Shown: piece after piece, positions 28,116-37,950 of the stretch
Numbering within the stretch: the stretch's first letter is position 1
How the letters are laid out: every line of letters starts with the position of its first letter
Assembly: GCA_031280275.1 (NCBI GenBank)
Contig: JAITGX010000040.1
Span: forward strand, 1 to 53,681
DNA length: 53,681 nt
From: Synergistaceae bacterium
GTDB lineage: Bacteria; Synergistota; Synergistia; Synergistales; Aminobacteriaceae
Direction of reading: 5' to 3'
Notes under the pieces: generated by a model
The model's input: only the letters and a program-made list of their open reading frames with translations
What the model was told of the DNA's origin: nothing
Databases searched by the model: none
Position numbers and translations under genes: made by a program

Positions 28116-31040
28116 ATGGAAGAGGAGGTGCGAAAATTGCTGTCTTTATTAAAAATATCCATTCGTGCGAGGGTGACGATGGCGATCATCGTTATCGTGT
28201 TGTTCACGACGACGGCACAGCTGGGAATAAGCCTTTTTTTCACTAGAAGCCGCATCATTGAAACGGTGAGAAGCGATATTCAAGCTATCGTGGATATCGC
28301 TGACGAGTTCATCAGCGCAAGGATCGCGCTGCTGAAGTCCGACGCCGAGGTGGTCGCCCGCACGCTTGAGGGCGTCCCCGATCATCGCCTGAAACCGGTG
28401 CTCGACGAGCTCCTGGGCCGTTACCAGGATTTTTTGGCGTTCACGGTGTTTCGACGCGATCACTTGGTTGTCTCTTCTGGAACGCCGCCTACCCCGGAAG
28501 ACCGCCTGCGGGACAGCGAGTACCTCCAGGAGGCCTTCAAGGGGGCAACCATCATCTCCACCACCCGCCAAGATCCATCGGGGACTCTGGTGCTGCACGT
28601 CTGCACCCTCATCGACGAGGGGCGGGTTCTGTCCGTGACCGTGCCGGGGATGCTTTTCAGCGAGCTGATCGCGGACTTTCGAATATGGGAGACGGGGAAT
28701 ATTTTCATGCTGGACGAAACCGGCGTCCCCATCGCCAACGTACGGCCCTCTATGGTACTGGAGCGGGTCAACTACCCCGAACGCGGCAAGGTGAATCCCA
28801 ACGAAAGAAGCATGGGGGAGTTCGTCGAGCGGATGCTGTCGAGCAGCAGGGGCGTCGGGGTGTACAAGTACCTGGATGGCGCGGAACGGTTCTGTGCGTG
28901 GAAGACCCTCAGGACCTCCCGCAAAGGCTGGGTGGTGGGCATCGCAGCGCCCTTAATGGAAAGTCCCGCGGCCCAGTCCCAGGAGGGGCTGCTGATCGCT
29001 GCGGGGATGTTCTTGGGCCTGTGCGCCGCGTTGGCCGTTCTGGTCTCTCACTGGGTGTCGAGGCCCTTTTACAGACTCCAGGAACAGAACCAGTCTCTCG
29101 CCAGCCTCAACGCGGAGGTAAAGGCCGCCAACGAGGCGAAAAGCAACTTCCTGGCCAGCATGAGCCACGAAATGCGCACGCCGATGAGTGCCGTCATTGG
29201 CCTGTCGGAGCTGCTCCTCAGCGAGGAGTCCGTCGAGGGTGAGGTTCGTGAAAATTTGGAGAAAATATACCACTCCGGGGAGACGCTTCTGGCCATCATC
29301 AACGACATTCTGGACATCTCCAAAATCGAGTCCGGGAACTTCCAGTTGAGCCCTGTGGAGTACGAGACGTCCAGCTTCATCAACGACACTATTACGCTAA
29401 ACATCATGCGTATCGCCGAGAAGTCCATCACCTTCAAGCTGGACGTGGATGATAACCTGCCCAGCCGCCTTTTCGGCGACGACCTGCGGGTGAAGCAGAT
29501 GTGCAACAATCTCCTGTCCAACGCCTTCAAGTACACGCAGGAGGGAACGGTAGAGTGGCGAATAGCCTGTGAGCGAAAGGGAGACGTCATCTGGATGACG
29601 AATCAGGTGAAGGACACGGGCATCGGCATCAAGCCGGAGGACCTGCCAAAGCTCTTTTCCAATTACAGCCAAGTGGACATGTCCTCCCATCGTAAAATCG
29701 AGGGAACGGGGCTGGGGCTGGCCCTGGTCAAGCGCATGGCGGAAATGATGGGCGGCAGCGTCACGGTGGAGAGCGAGTACGGGAAAGGCAGCGTCTTCAC
29801 GGTGCGTTTCCGCCAGGGGTTCGTAACGGACGTGCCTCTTGGCCTAGAAGTGGCGGAAAGTTTGAGGAGCTTCCACTACCTCAAAAACAAGCGGGAGCGG
29901 CAGGTGAAGTTCGTGCGCGTTCCCATGCCCTACGCGAAGGTGCTGGTGGTAGACGACGTCCCCACCAACCTGGACGTGGCCAGGGGCATGATGAAGCCCT
30001 ACAAGATGCGGGTAGACTGCGCCCTCAGCGGCAGTCAGGCCATAAACCTGGTGCGCGGCGGGGACGTTCAGTACGATGTGATTTTTATGGATCACATGAT
30101 GCCGGAAATGGACGGCGTCGAAACCTTGCGGCGGATTCGGGAACTGGGTACAGACTACGCGAAGAACGTGCCCATCATCATCCTGACGGCCAATGCTATC
30201 GTCGGCAACGAGGAAGCGTTTCTGCAAGAGGGCTTTCAGGCGTTTCTCTCCAAGCCCATCAACGCCATGTTTTTGGACTCGCTGCTTCGCCGGTGGGTTC
30301 GGAACAAGAACCGGGAAAAGGAATGCGAGGACAAGGAACGCAAGGACTTGGAGGGAGTCACGAACCCCCCGGCCACGCTCCAGTCGGAGTCTCTTTCGGG
30401 CTCCCTTTTGTTGGAAGCGTGGAAGGAGCTTTTCGGTGCGCCGGACGTGGGCCTGATCGACCTGGAGCGGGGCATTGAGCGCTTTGGCAGGGACGAGGTG
30501 ATATACTTGGAGGTGTTGGAGTCCTACGCTAGGGATACCCCTCTTTTGTTGGAAGGGCTTCGTTGCGTGGAGCCAGAGACCCTTGCGGCTTACGCCGTCA
30601 CCGTCCACGGGATCAAGGGGAGCAGCCGCGGGATATGCGCCGGGGACGTTGGGGCGCTGGCGGAGGACTTAGAGCGCGCGGCGAAGGCGGAGGACCTGTC
30701 CTTCATTGAGGCGAAGAACAGCGCGTTTTTAGCGGCGGCGGAACAGTTGGCCGAGCGCCTCTCCGCTTTGATTCAGAAGGTACGCAAGGTCAGCGCGCCT
30801 AAGCCGTTGAAGCCCGAACCAGACCTCACGACTCTCGCCGCTCTGCGGGCAGCCTGCGAGAAGTTCGACATTGACGAGGCAGATAAGGCCATGAACAACC
30901 TGACTGCCTGGGAGTATGAGTCCGGCGGAGAGCTGATCACCTGGCTTAAAGAACAGGCCGCCCTTCTCAACTTCAAACAAATCGCTGAACGCCTATCGAG
31001 GCACAACGGCGCCAATACTCCAGGAAACCCGATTATATAA
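28116..31040 (+). CDS. Hybrid sensor histidine kinase (Cache-like sensor, HisKA, HATPase, REC, HPt)
   Basis: SHEMRTPMSAVIG; GTGLGLALVKRM; VLVVDDVPTN...IFMDHMMPEMDG; VHGIKGSSRGI. Confidence 0.93.
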   Translation: MEEEVRKLLSLLKISIRARVTMAIIVIVLFTTTAQLGISLFFTRSRIIETVRSDIQAIVDIADEFISARIALLKSDAEVVARTLEGVPDHRLKPVLDELLGRYQDFLAFTVFRRDHLVVSSGTPPTPEDRLRDSEYLQEAFKGATIISTTRQDPSGTLVLHVCTLIDEGRVLSVTVPGMLFSELIADFRIWETGNIFMLDETGVPIANVRPSMVLERVNYPERGKVNPNERSMGEFVERMLSSSRGVGVYKYLDGAERFCAWKTLRTSRKGWVVGIAAPLMESPAAQSQEGLLIAAGMFLGLCAALAVLVSHWVSRPFYRLQEQNQSLASLNAEVKAANEAKSNFLASMSHEMRTPMSAVIGLSELLLSEESVEGEVRENLEKIYHSGETLLAIINDILDISKIESGNFQLSPVEYETSSFINDTITLNIMRIAEKSITFKLDVDDNLPSRLFGDDLRVKQMCNNLLSNAFKYTQEGTVEWRIACERKGDVIWMTNQVKDTGIGIKPEDLPKLFSNYSQVDMSSHRKIEGTGLGLALVKRMAEMMGGSVTVESEYGKGSVFTVRFRQGFVTDVPLGLEVAESLRSFHYLKNKRERQVKFVRVPMPYAKVLVVDDVPTNLDVARGMMKPYKMRVDCALSGSQAINLVRGGDVQYDVIFMDHMMPEMDGVETLRRIRELGTDYAKNVPIIILTANAIVGNEEAFLQEGFQAFLSKPINAMFLDSLLRRWVRNKNREKECEDKERKDLEGVTNPPATLQSESLSGSLLLEAWKELFGAPDVGLIDLERGIERFGRDEVIYLEVLESYARDTPLLLEGLRCVEPETLAAYAVTVHGIKGSSRGICAGDVGALAEDLERAAKAEDLSFIEAKNSAFLAAAEQLAERLSALIQKVRKVSAPKPLKPEPDLTTLAALRAACEKFDIDEADKAMNNLTAWEYESGGELITWLKEQAALLNFKQIAERLSRHNGANTPGNPII

Positions 31041-31084
31041 TATATGGGGTTTTTAGGGGCCCAAGGCCCTTAAGCGGGGTGCGG
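31022..31084. repeat. Partial or degenerate copy of dispersed palindromic repeat family
   Basis: GGAAACCCGATTATATAATATATGGGGTTTTTAGGGGCCCAAGGCCCTTAAGCGGGGTGCGGG. Confidence 0.7.
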
Positions 31085-31108
31085 GAGCGACTGCCATAAA
31101 TTTTCCTG

Positions 31109-31180
31109 AAGCCGGTGAACAGATTCGAACTGTTGACCTGTGCATTACGAGTGCACTGCTCTACCCCTGAGCCACACCGG
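31109..31180 (-). tRNA. tRNA-Thr (anticodon CGT)
   Basis: reverse complement GCCGGTGTGGCTCAGGGGTAGAGCAGTGCACTCGTAATGCACAGGTCAACAGTTCGAATCTGTTCACCGGCT folds as a cloverleaf; anticodon loop CTCGTAA. Confidence 0.92.
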
Positions 31181-31442
31181 CCCTCTGCCTGTATTCATGT
31201 TTCCTGTTTCCTCTTTGTCCTGCCTGCCGGGAAACATGCACAGGAATATTAACACTTTCTCATAAGAATTACAAGGGCTTCTTCAAGAAGGGATAAAACC
31301 TTGCAAATACCTTATTGGATATTTTGCGTACTAAATTTAATCAATTAAGTGATATTATTGATTTATAATTTTTATACGTTTGCCCTGCTAAAATCCCCTA
31401 GCTAAAGCGAGGGGAGTATGTCAAAGTGCTAAAATATACATG

Positions 31443-31480
31443 ATTCTGCGTCCTTGTCGAAAGCGATAAGGACGCGGAAT
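31443..31480 (+). promoter_or_regulatory. Strong hairpin in the gyrA 5' region
   Basis: ATTCTGCGTCCTTGTCG-AAAG-CGATAAGGACGCGGAAT, 17-bp stem. Confidence 0.6.
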
Positions 31481-31548
31481 AATGTAGAGGGGCGAGCGAA
31501 AACCCTTTTCTAGGATTTTCCCATTTCCCCCTTTTGGAGGGCGTCTGA

Positions 31549-34065
31549 ATGACAGAAGAAGTGAAAGGCGAAAGCCTGTTCAGCAAAATTGTATCTTTGC
31601 CGCTGGTGGAGGAGATCAAGCAGAGCTATCTAAGCTACGCCATGAGCGTCATCGTGGGGCGCGCTCTGCCCGATGCCCGCGACGGCTTGAAACCTGTGCA
31701 GCGGCGTATCCTTTACACCATGATGGAACTGGGGCTGAAGCATAACTCCGCTTACAAGAAGTCGGCCCGCGTGGTGGGCGATGCCATGGGCAAATACCAC
31801 CCTCACGGCGACAGCGCCATCTACGAAACCATGGTTCGCATGGCCCAGCCTTGGAGCCTGCGTTACTGCCTGGTGGACGGTCAGGGAAATTTCGGCTCCA
31901 TTGACGGCGACAGCGCGGCGGCCATGCGCTACACAGAGGCGCGCTTTTTTGAACTGGGGGAACTCATGCTGGCCGACATAGGGGAGGACACGGTCGATTG
32001 GGGGCCCAACTTCGACGAATCCCTTCAAGAGCCCCTGACCCTGCCCTCGGCGCTCCCCAACCTTTTGGTAAATGGCTGCACGGGTATTGCGGTCGGTATG
32101 GCCACCAACATCCCTCCCCACAACCTCCGAGAGGTGGTGGACGTCCTATGTTGCATGCTCGACGCGCCGGAGGGGAAGGTCAGCTTGGAGGAGATAGCGA
32201 AGCTCCTGCCGGGTCCGGATTTCCCCACGGGGGGAATTATCTTAGGGCGCGACGGCATACGGGACGCCTATCGAACGGGACGCGGACGCGTGGTGGTCCA
32301 GGGGCGGCTGCACACGGAGGAGGGCAAGCGGGGCCGCATTTCCGTCGTCGTGACGGAAATTCCCTTCATGGTGAACAAGACCACGCTCATTGAGGCCATG
32401 GTCGCGGCAGTTCAGGAAAAACACGTGGACGGCGTGTCAGAAATCCGCGACGAGTCCGACCGGGAGGGCATGAGGATCGTGCTGGACCTGACCCGGGACG
32501 GCGACCCTGACCTGGTAACGCGCCAGCTCTACAAGCACACCCAGCTTCAGTCCACTTTCGGCGTCATCAACTTAGCCCTGGACAACGGTTATCCCAAGGA
32601 AATGCCGCTTTTGGACATGCTCTCGCTTTTCCTATCGCACCGGCGGGACGTGGTGCGGCGGCGCACGCAGTTCCGCATGAACAAGGCCCAGGCGCGGGAA
32701 CACGTCGTTCAGGGCCTTGTGAAGGCGCTAGGCGTCGTTGACAAGGTCATTCCCCTAATTCGTGCGGTCACGACCGCCGCCGACGCTAGGGAGGGCTTAA
32801 TGGAGCGCCTGGGGTTCTCAGAGGCCCAAGCCCAAGCCATTTTGGAGATGCGCCTCCAGCGCCTGACGGGTCTCGAACGCGAGAAGCTTAACGAAGAGCT
32901 GAACCAGCTTTTGGCTGACATTGAGGGATTCAAAAAAATTCTGAACGACGCCAAGGTTTTGGACGATGTGATCCGCGCTGAACTCACGGATATAGCGGCT
33001 CGATTCGGTGACGACCGCCGCACGGAAATATTGGACAACTACGAGGAGTCCACAGACGAAGACCTCATCCCTGAAAGCCACATCGTCGTTGTCCTGTCGA
33101 AGGACGGTTTCCTGAAACGCCAGGATCTGGAAAGTTACACCCTTCAGGGCCGAGGGGGGAAAGGGCGCAAGGGAGCGTTCGTCCACGAGGAGGACGCCAT
33201 CGCTATGGTGAGCGTCACCCACACCCACCGGGAGCTTTATTTCTTTACCACCAAGGGGCGCGTCTTGACCCTGCGAGGGCACATGATCCCGGAGACGCGG
33301 ACGGGCAAGGGCAAACAGGCGGCCAAGCTGTTGCCCCTCGAAGAGGACGAACGGGTGGTGACGCTCTACGGCGGCGAGCTGGAAGGGGTCAGCTACGCCT
33401 TCTTCATCACCAAGGGCGGGGTGGCCAAGCGTATCGAACTTTCCGACCTGGCGGACTCCAACAGGCCCCGGCGCGTCATCACCCTCGACCAGGGGGACGA
33501 GATCGCCCAGGTGCGCCTGACGACGGGCAAGGACGACATATTATTAATGACGGCGGAAGCTCAGGCCCTCCGCGCTCCTGAGGAGGAGTTCCGCTCTATG
33601 GGGCGCAGCGCGCGGGGCGTAAGAGGGATGCGCTTGACGCCGGGCGACCATATCATTAGCTGCGACGTGGTCAGCGCGGAGAGTCACATTTTCATTCTCA
33701 GCGAGAAAGGGGTGGGAAAGCGCTCGCGGTTTGAGGAATTCACGCCGCATCACAGGGGCACGAGCGGCGTCCGGGCTATGAACCTGGGCCCGAAGACAGG
33801 CAGGCTGGTGGGGTGCTGGGCCGTCCGGGAGCAGGACGAGATCATCGCCATCACTGCCCGCGGCAGGATGATCCGGGTGGCCGTGAACGAAACGCCGCTC
33901 CTGAGCCGCACCGCCATGGGCAACATCACGGTGCGGCTGGACGAGGGGGACGCGGTGGCGGATTGCAGTGTCGTCCGCATAGATGAAGACGACGCGCTCG
34001 CCAAGAACCAGGATGACCTTCCGGTCCAAACGCCGGAGGTTACGGAGAAGGAGGAAAAGATTTGA
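31549..34065 (+). CDS. gyrA: DNA gyrase subunit A
   Basis: [34 protein letters not shown]-terminal GyrA beta-pinwheel repeats including GRGGKGRKG box. Confidence 0.97.
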   Translation: MTEEVKGESLFSKIVSLPLVEEIKQSYLSYAMSVIVGRALPDARDGLKPVQRRILYTMMELGLKHNSAYKKSARVVGDAMGKYHPHGDSAIYETMVRMAQPWSLRYCLVDGQGNFGSIDGDSAAAMRYTEARFFELGELMLADIGEDTVDWGPNFDESLQEPLTLPSALPNLLVNGCTGIAVGMATNIPPHNLREVVDVLCCMLDAPEGKVSLEEIAKLLPGPDFPTGGIILGRDGIRDAYRTGRGRVVVQGRLHTEEGKRGRISVVVTEIPFMVNKTTLIEAMVAAVQEKHVDGVSEIRDESDREGMRIVLDLTRDGDPDLVTRQLYKHTQLQSTFGVINLALDNGYPKEMPLLDMLSLFLSHRRDVVRRRTQFRMNKAQAREHVVQGLVKALGVVDKVIPLIRAVTTAADAREGLMERLGFSEAQAQAILEMRLQRLTGLEREKLNEELNQLLADIEGFKKILNDAKVLDDVIRAELTDIAARFGDDRRTEILDNYEESTDEDLIPESHIVVVLSKDGFLKRQDLESYTLQGRGGKGRKGAFVHEEDAIAMVSVTHTHRELYFFTTKGRVLTLRGHMIPETRTGKGKQAAKLLPLEEDERVVTLYGGELEGVSYAFFITKGGVAKRIELSDLADSNRPRRVITLDQGDEIAQVRLTTGKDDILLMTAEAQALRAPEEEFRSMGRSARGVRGMRLTPGDHIISCDVVSAESHIFILSEKGVGKRSRFEEFTPHHRGTSGVRAMNLGPKTGRLVGCWAVREQDEIIAITARGRMIRVAVNETPLLSRTAMGNITVRLDEGDAVADCSVVRIDEDDALAKNQDDLPVQTPEVTEKEEKI

Positions 34066-34685
34066 AGCTCGCGAAAGACGGGCTGCCGACGATTGGCACC
34101 CTTTTCATTTTGGCCGCGCTCGCCGCTTTCCTGCCTTGGCGGTGGCCTGTGGTGCTTTTGACCGTGCTGTTCGGGCTCGCCCTGTGGTTTTACCGCGACC
34201 CGGAGCGCGTACCGCCGAAGGGGGAAAATATCTTCGTCGCTCCAGCGGACGGCAAAATAGTGGAGATTGAGCCGGCGACGCACCCCTTTACGGGTCCCGC
34301 CGTGAAGGTGGGGATATTCATGAACGCCTTCAGCGTGCACGTGAACCGCGCGCCCTGTGAGGGCACGGTGGATTACCTGGAGTACGTTCCGGGCAGAAAA
34401 GTCGCCGCCTTTGCCCCCAAGGCTTCTGAAATCAACGAGCGCCACTGCGTGGGCCTGCTGACGAAATACGGCCCGGTGCTTTTGGTGCAGATAGCGGGAC
34501 TCATGGCGCGGCGCATCGTTTGCCGCGTCCGGCGCGGTGACGTTTTGCCCGCCGGAGGGCGCTACGGTATGATTAAGCTGGGTTCCAAGGTTGACATCTA
34601 CCTTCCTCGAAGCGTAGAATTACAAATCAAACTTGGGGATAAAGTTTACGCCGGAAAGTCCCCTATAGGAGTGGTGAGCGAATGA
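34062..34685 (+). CDS. psd: Phosphatidylserine decarboxylase, short archaeal/bacterial type
   Basis: [45 protein letters not shown]; overlaps gyrA and pssA. Confidence 0.92.
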   Translation: MKLAKDGLPTIGTLFILAALAAFLPWRWPVVLLTVLFGLALWFYRDPERVPPKGENIFVAPADGKIVEIEPATHPFTGPAVKVGIFMNAFSVHVNRAPCEGTVDYLEYVPGRKVAAFAPKASEINERHCVGLLTKYGPVLLVQIAGLMARRIVCRVRRGDVLPAGGRYGMIKLGSKVDIYLPRSVELQIKLGDKVYAGKSPIGVVSE

Positions 34686-35434
34686 AATTTTTCAGGGCAA
34701 AACAAGGACGGAAAAAGGGAAAGCCGCTTTCCTTCCGGCAGATCGCGCCGAACATGGTGACGAGCGGCAACCTACTGTGCGGCATGTTCTCCCTGATGTT
34801 CTCCTTCAATGAACACTTTGTCCCGGCTGGGTGGATGATCTTTTTCGCGGCGGTCTTCGACGGGCTGGACGGCAAGGTGGCGCGCAGCTTGGGCGGCGGC
34901 TCCCAGTTCGGCTTGGAGTACGACAGCCTTGCGGACTTGGTGAGCTTCGGCGTCGCTCCGGGGATGATGATGTACATCGCGGCGCTTAACGGCTTTTGGG
35001 GTATCTTCGGCGCGGTGGTTGCCTGCTTTTTTGCGCTCTGCGTCGCGCTGCGCTTGGCACGTTTCAACGTGGTGCACGTGCCGGGACCCTTCCAGGGACT
35101 GCCCAGCCCGGCGGGGGGGCTCTTCGTTGCTTCCTTTGTCCTGGCGCGCGTTCCCCTGGGGTCTCTATGGACGGCCGTCGTCCTGGTCTTCACGGGTCTG
35201 CTGATGGTGTCCAGCGTGCCTTATGCGAACCTCAAGAAGCTGAACCGGGAAAGCGCGGATAGGAAGAAATGTCTCGCCTTCCTGGGGCTCGTGACCCTCT
35301 GTTGCGTTCTGCTGCGAGGCGCCGCACCCTTGGCTCTGTTCTCGCTTTACGTCGTGGGCGGACTTTTGCGCTTCGACTGGGGTGAGTGGCTGCTCCTTCC
35401 CGAAGCCGAACCCGTGGAGGAGAAAACACGGTAA
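34682..35434 (+). CDS. pssA: CDP-diacylglycerol--serine O-phosphatidyltransferase
   Basis: CDP-alcohol phosphotransferase motif DGLDGKVARSLGGGSQFGLEYDSLAD; adjacent to psd. Confidence 0.93.
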   Translation: MKFFRAKQGRKKGKPLSFRQIAPNMVTSGNLLCGMFSLMFSFNEHFVPAGWMIFFAAVFDGLDGKVARSLGGGSQFGLEYDSLADLVSFGVAPGMMMYIAALNGFWGIFGAVVACFFALCVALRLARFNVVHVPGPFQGLPSPAGGLFVASFVLARVPLGSLWTAVVLVFTGLLMVSSVPYANLKKLNRESADRKKCLAFLGLVTLCCVLLRGAAPLALFSLYVVGGLLRFDWGEWLLLPEAEPVEEKTR

Positions 35435-35477
35435 AAACCTTTTACAGCTAAATATCTGCTTTTACAGCCAAATATCT

Positions 35478-35573
35478 AAAAGGGGAGCTTTTGCTGAGAG
35501 GACGGCATTTTTTTGTATGCCTTCGACCCTGATACCTGATCCGGATAATGCCGGCGTAGGAAGAAGGATGTAC
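35478..35573 (+). ncRNA. TPP (THI) riboswitch
   Basis: AGGGGAGC...GCTGAGAGGA...GACCCTGATACCTGATCCGGATAATGCCGGCGTAGGAAG core upstream of thiD. Confidence 0.95.
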
Positions 35574-35576
35574 GGC

Positions 35577-35606
35577 AAAGCGCGATTCCCCGGGGAGTCG
35601 CGCTTT
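35577..35606 (+). terminator. Hairpin in the TPP riboswitch expression-platform position
   Basis: AAAGCGCGATTCCCCGGGGAGTCGCGCTTT followed by ATATTTTC. Confidence 0.65.
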
Positions 35607-35631
35607 ATATTTTCGCTGGGAGGCGTATAGG

Positions 35632-36453
35632 GTGAAAAAGGTTTTGAGTATTGCTGGGTCGGATTGCAGCGGGGGAGCGGGTATTCAGGCGGACTTGAAG
35701 ACGTTCTCGGCTCACGGGGTGTTCGGCATGAGTGCCGTGGTCTCCGTAGTGGCGGAAAACACCAGTCGCGTCATTGGCATTCAGGACGTGCTGCCGGACA
35801 TGATCGAGAAACAGATCGACGCCGTCTTCGAGGACATCGAGGTGGATGCCGTGAAGGTGGGAATGCTGTCGGGTCCCTCCTGCATGAAGGCCGTGGCTGG
35901 AAAGCTGCGACAGTACGCCCCGGTTAACGTGGTCATCGACCCCGTGATGTACGCCAAAAATGGCTGTCCTCTGATGAATCCCGACGCTATCGACGAGCTG
36001 ATCGGGACGGTCATTCCCCTGGCGCTGGTTCTGACTCCCAACATCCCGGAGGCTGAGAAAATATCGGGTCTAACCATTGATGACATCGATGGGATGAAGG
36101 AGGCTGCGCGCCAAATCCACGTCATGGGCTGCCGTTACGTGCTCGTGAAAGGCGGTCACGCCAAGTACGGCCAAACCGCGTTGGACGTGCTGTTTGACGG
36201 GAAGGAGTTCCAGTATTTCGAGGCCCCCCGCGTGGACACCAAGAACACTCATGGCACGGGCTGTACCTACTCCTCGGCCATCGCCGCGAACCTGGCTCTA
36301 GGGCTGGGCGTAAAGGAGGCCGTGGCGGAGGCTAAGGAGTATGTCACCACGGCCATAAAGCACTCCCTTTCCATTGGCAAGGGACACGGCCCTACCCACC
36401 ATTTCTACGACCTTTATAAAAACGGACTGAAAAGGAAAGGTGAAGGAGAATGA
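35632..36453 (+). CDS. thiD: Hydroxymethylpyrimidine/phosphomethylpyrimidine kinase
   Basis: VLSIAGSDCSGGAGIQADLKTFSAHGVFGMSAV; KNTHGTGCTYSSAIAANLA. Confidence 0.96.
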   Translation: MKKVLSIAGSDCSGGAGIQADLKTFSAHGVFGMSAVVSVVAENTSRVIGIQDVLPDMIEKQIDAVFEDIEVDAVKVGMLSGPSCMKAVAGKLRQYAPVNVVIDPVMYAKNGCPLMNPDAIDELIGTVIPLALVLTPNIPEAEKISGLTIDDIDGMKEAARQIHVMGCRYVLVKGGHAKYGQTALDVLFDGKEFQYFEAPRVDTKNTHGTGCTYSSAIAANLALGLGVKEAVAEAKEYVTTAIKHSLSIGKGHGPTHHFYDLYKNGLKRKGEGE

Positions 36454-37265
36454 AGTTGATCGAGTGCAGCGAGGAAAAAGCCGCGGCGGCGTGGGGTCGG
36501 ATACGGGAGGTTCGCCCGCTGGTATTCCACGTGACCAACGCCGTCGCCGCGGCCTTGCAGGCCAACGTGTGCCTGGCGGCAGGAGCGTCGCCGCTCATGT
36601 CCCAGTATCCCGCCGAAGCCGAAGAACTGGTGAACCTGGCTCAGGGCTTTTTGGTTAACCTGGGCACCCCCACGGATGCCGCTTGGGAGACGGTGAGGCG
36701 CGCTCTGGCGCGGGCCAAGCAGACAGGATGCTTCACGCTGTTGGACCCCGTGGGCTACGGGGCCTCGCGCTATCGAAACGAGAGTACAGACGCGCTGCTG
36801 CGGGAGCACGAATTTTCCATCGTGAAGGGCAACGCGGGGGAAATCTCCCTCTTGGCCGGGACTGGGGGAGCTACCAAGGGCGTGGACGTCCTCGCGGCGG
36901 GGAATTTGGAAAGGGGGGTTCTGGCGTTGGCGCGGGAACAGCGGTGCGTGGCCTGCGCCACGGGCGAGGCGGACTTTCTGAGCGATGGTGAGGCGGTCAT
37001 TCGCGTCACCGGGGGGAGCGCCCTGCTTCCCGGTCTTTCGGGCAGCGGGTGCGCTGCTGGAACCGTCGTCCTCTCCGCGGCGGCAGCCTGCGGCGACGCA
37101 GCTCTCGGAACCCTTGCCGGGCTTCTGGCGATGGGAATAGCCTCGGAACATGCGGAGAAAAACTGCGCGGGGCCCGGTTCTTTCCCAGCGGCCTTCATCG
37201 ATGAACTGAGCCGCCTGACTCCTGGGGACTTCCGGGGCAGTCGTTCCCGCTGGAGCGTTTCATAA
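36450..37265 (+). CDS. thiM: Hydroxyethylthiazole kinase
   Basis: PLVFHVTNAVAAALQANVCLAAGASPLMSQ; SGSGCAAGTVVLSAAAA. Confidence 0.95.
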   Translation: MKLIECSEEKAAAAWGRIREVRPLVFHVTNAVAAALQANVCLAAGASPLMSQYPAEAEELVNLAQGFLVNLGTPTDAAWETVRRALARAKQTGCFTLLDPVGYGASRYRNESTDALLREHEFSIVKGNAGEISLLAGTGGATKGVDVLAAGNLERGVLALAREQRCVACATGEADFLSDGEAVIRVTGGSALLPGLSGSGCAAGTVVLSAAAACGDAALGTLAGLLAMGIASEHAEKNCAGPGSFPAAFIDELSRLTPGDFRGSRSRWSVS

Positions 37266-37275
37266 GGTAGCTATT

Positions 37276-37938
37276 ATGTGGGACAGGGAAAATTTGAGAC
37301 GGGCGCTGCGGCTTTACGTCATTCCCGACCGGGTTATAGGCGCGCCGCTGTCTTTGGAGGAACAGGCACGACTCGCCCTCGACGGGGGCGCGACGGCGAT
37401 CCAGCTCCGGGACAAGTCCATGAACGGCGGGGAACTGCTGAAGACCGCCAAGGCCCTAGCGACCCTTTGCAGGGAGAGAGGAGCGCTCTTCATCGTCAAC
37501 GACCGTCTGGACGTGGCGCTGCTCTCCGACGCGGACGGGGTTCACCTGGGGCAGGACGACTTACCCGTGACGGAGGCCCGAAGGTTGGCTGTGGCGGCCC
37601 AAGGGCTCTCTTATCCCTTCGTGATCGGCGCGTCGGTACATACGGCTTGCGAGGCGAAGGAGGCGGAGGGGGCCGGTGCCGACTACCTTGGGGTGGGAGC
37701 GGTGTTCGGGACGGGCTCGAAGGGTGACGTCACGATCATCGGGGTGGAGGGCTGCCGTGAGGCGGTGAAAGAAACCCTGCTTCCCAGCGCGGCCATCGGG
37801 GGTATCTCGCTCGATAACCTGGCTGAGGTGATGAGCGCGGGCGTGGACGGCGTGTCTGTTATCTCCGCCGTCGTCCGGGGAGACGTGAGGGAGCGCGCCG
37901 CCGCGATGAAAAAAGCCCTAATTCAACTTGCACGTTGA
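37276..37938 (+). CDS. thiE: Thiamine phosphate synthase
   Basis: GATAIQLRDKSMNGGELL; FIVNDRLDVALLSDADGVHLGQDDLP; AIGGI. Confidence 0.95.
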   Translation: MWDRENLRRALRLYVIPDRVIGAPLSLEEQARLALDGGATAIQLRDKSMNGGELLKTAKALATLCRERGALFIVNDRLDVALLSDADGVHLGQDDLPVTEARRLAVAAQGLSYPFVIGASVHTACEAKEAEGAGADYLGVGAVFGTGSKGDVTIIGVEGCREAVKETLLPSAAIGGISLDNLAEVMSAGVDGVSVISAVVRGDVRERAAAMKKALIQLAR

Positions 37939-37950
37939 ATGTTTGCCCTG

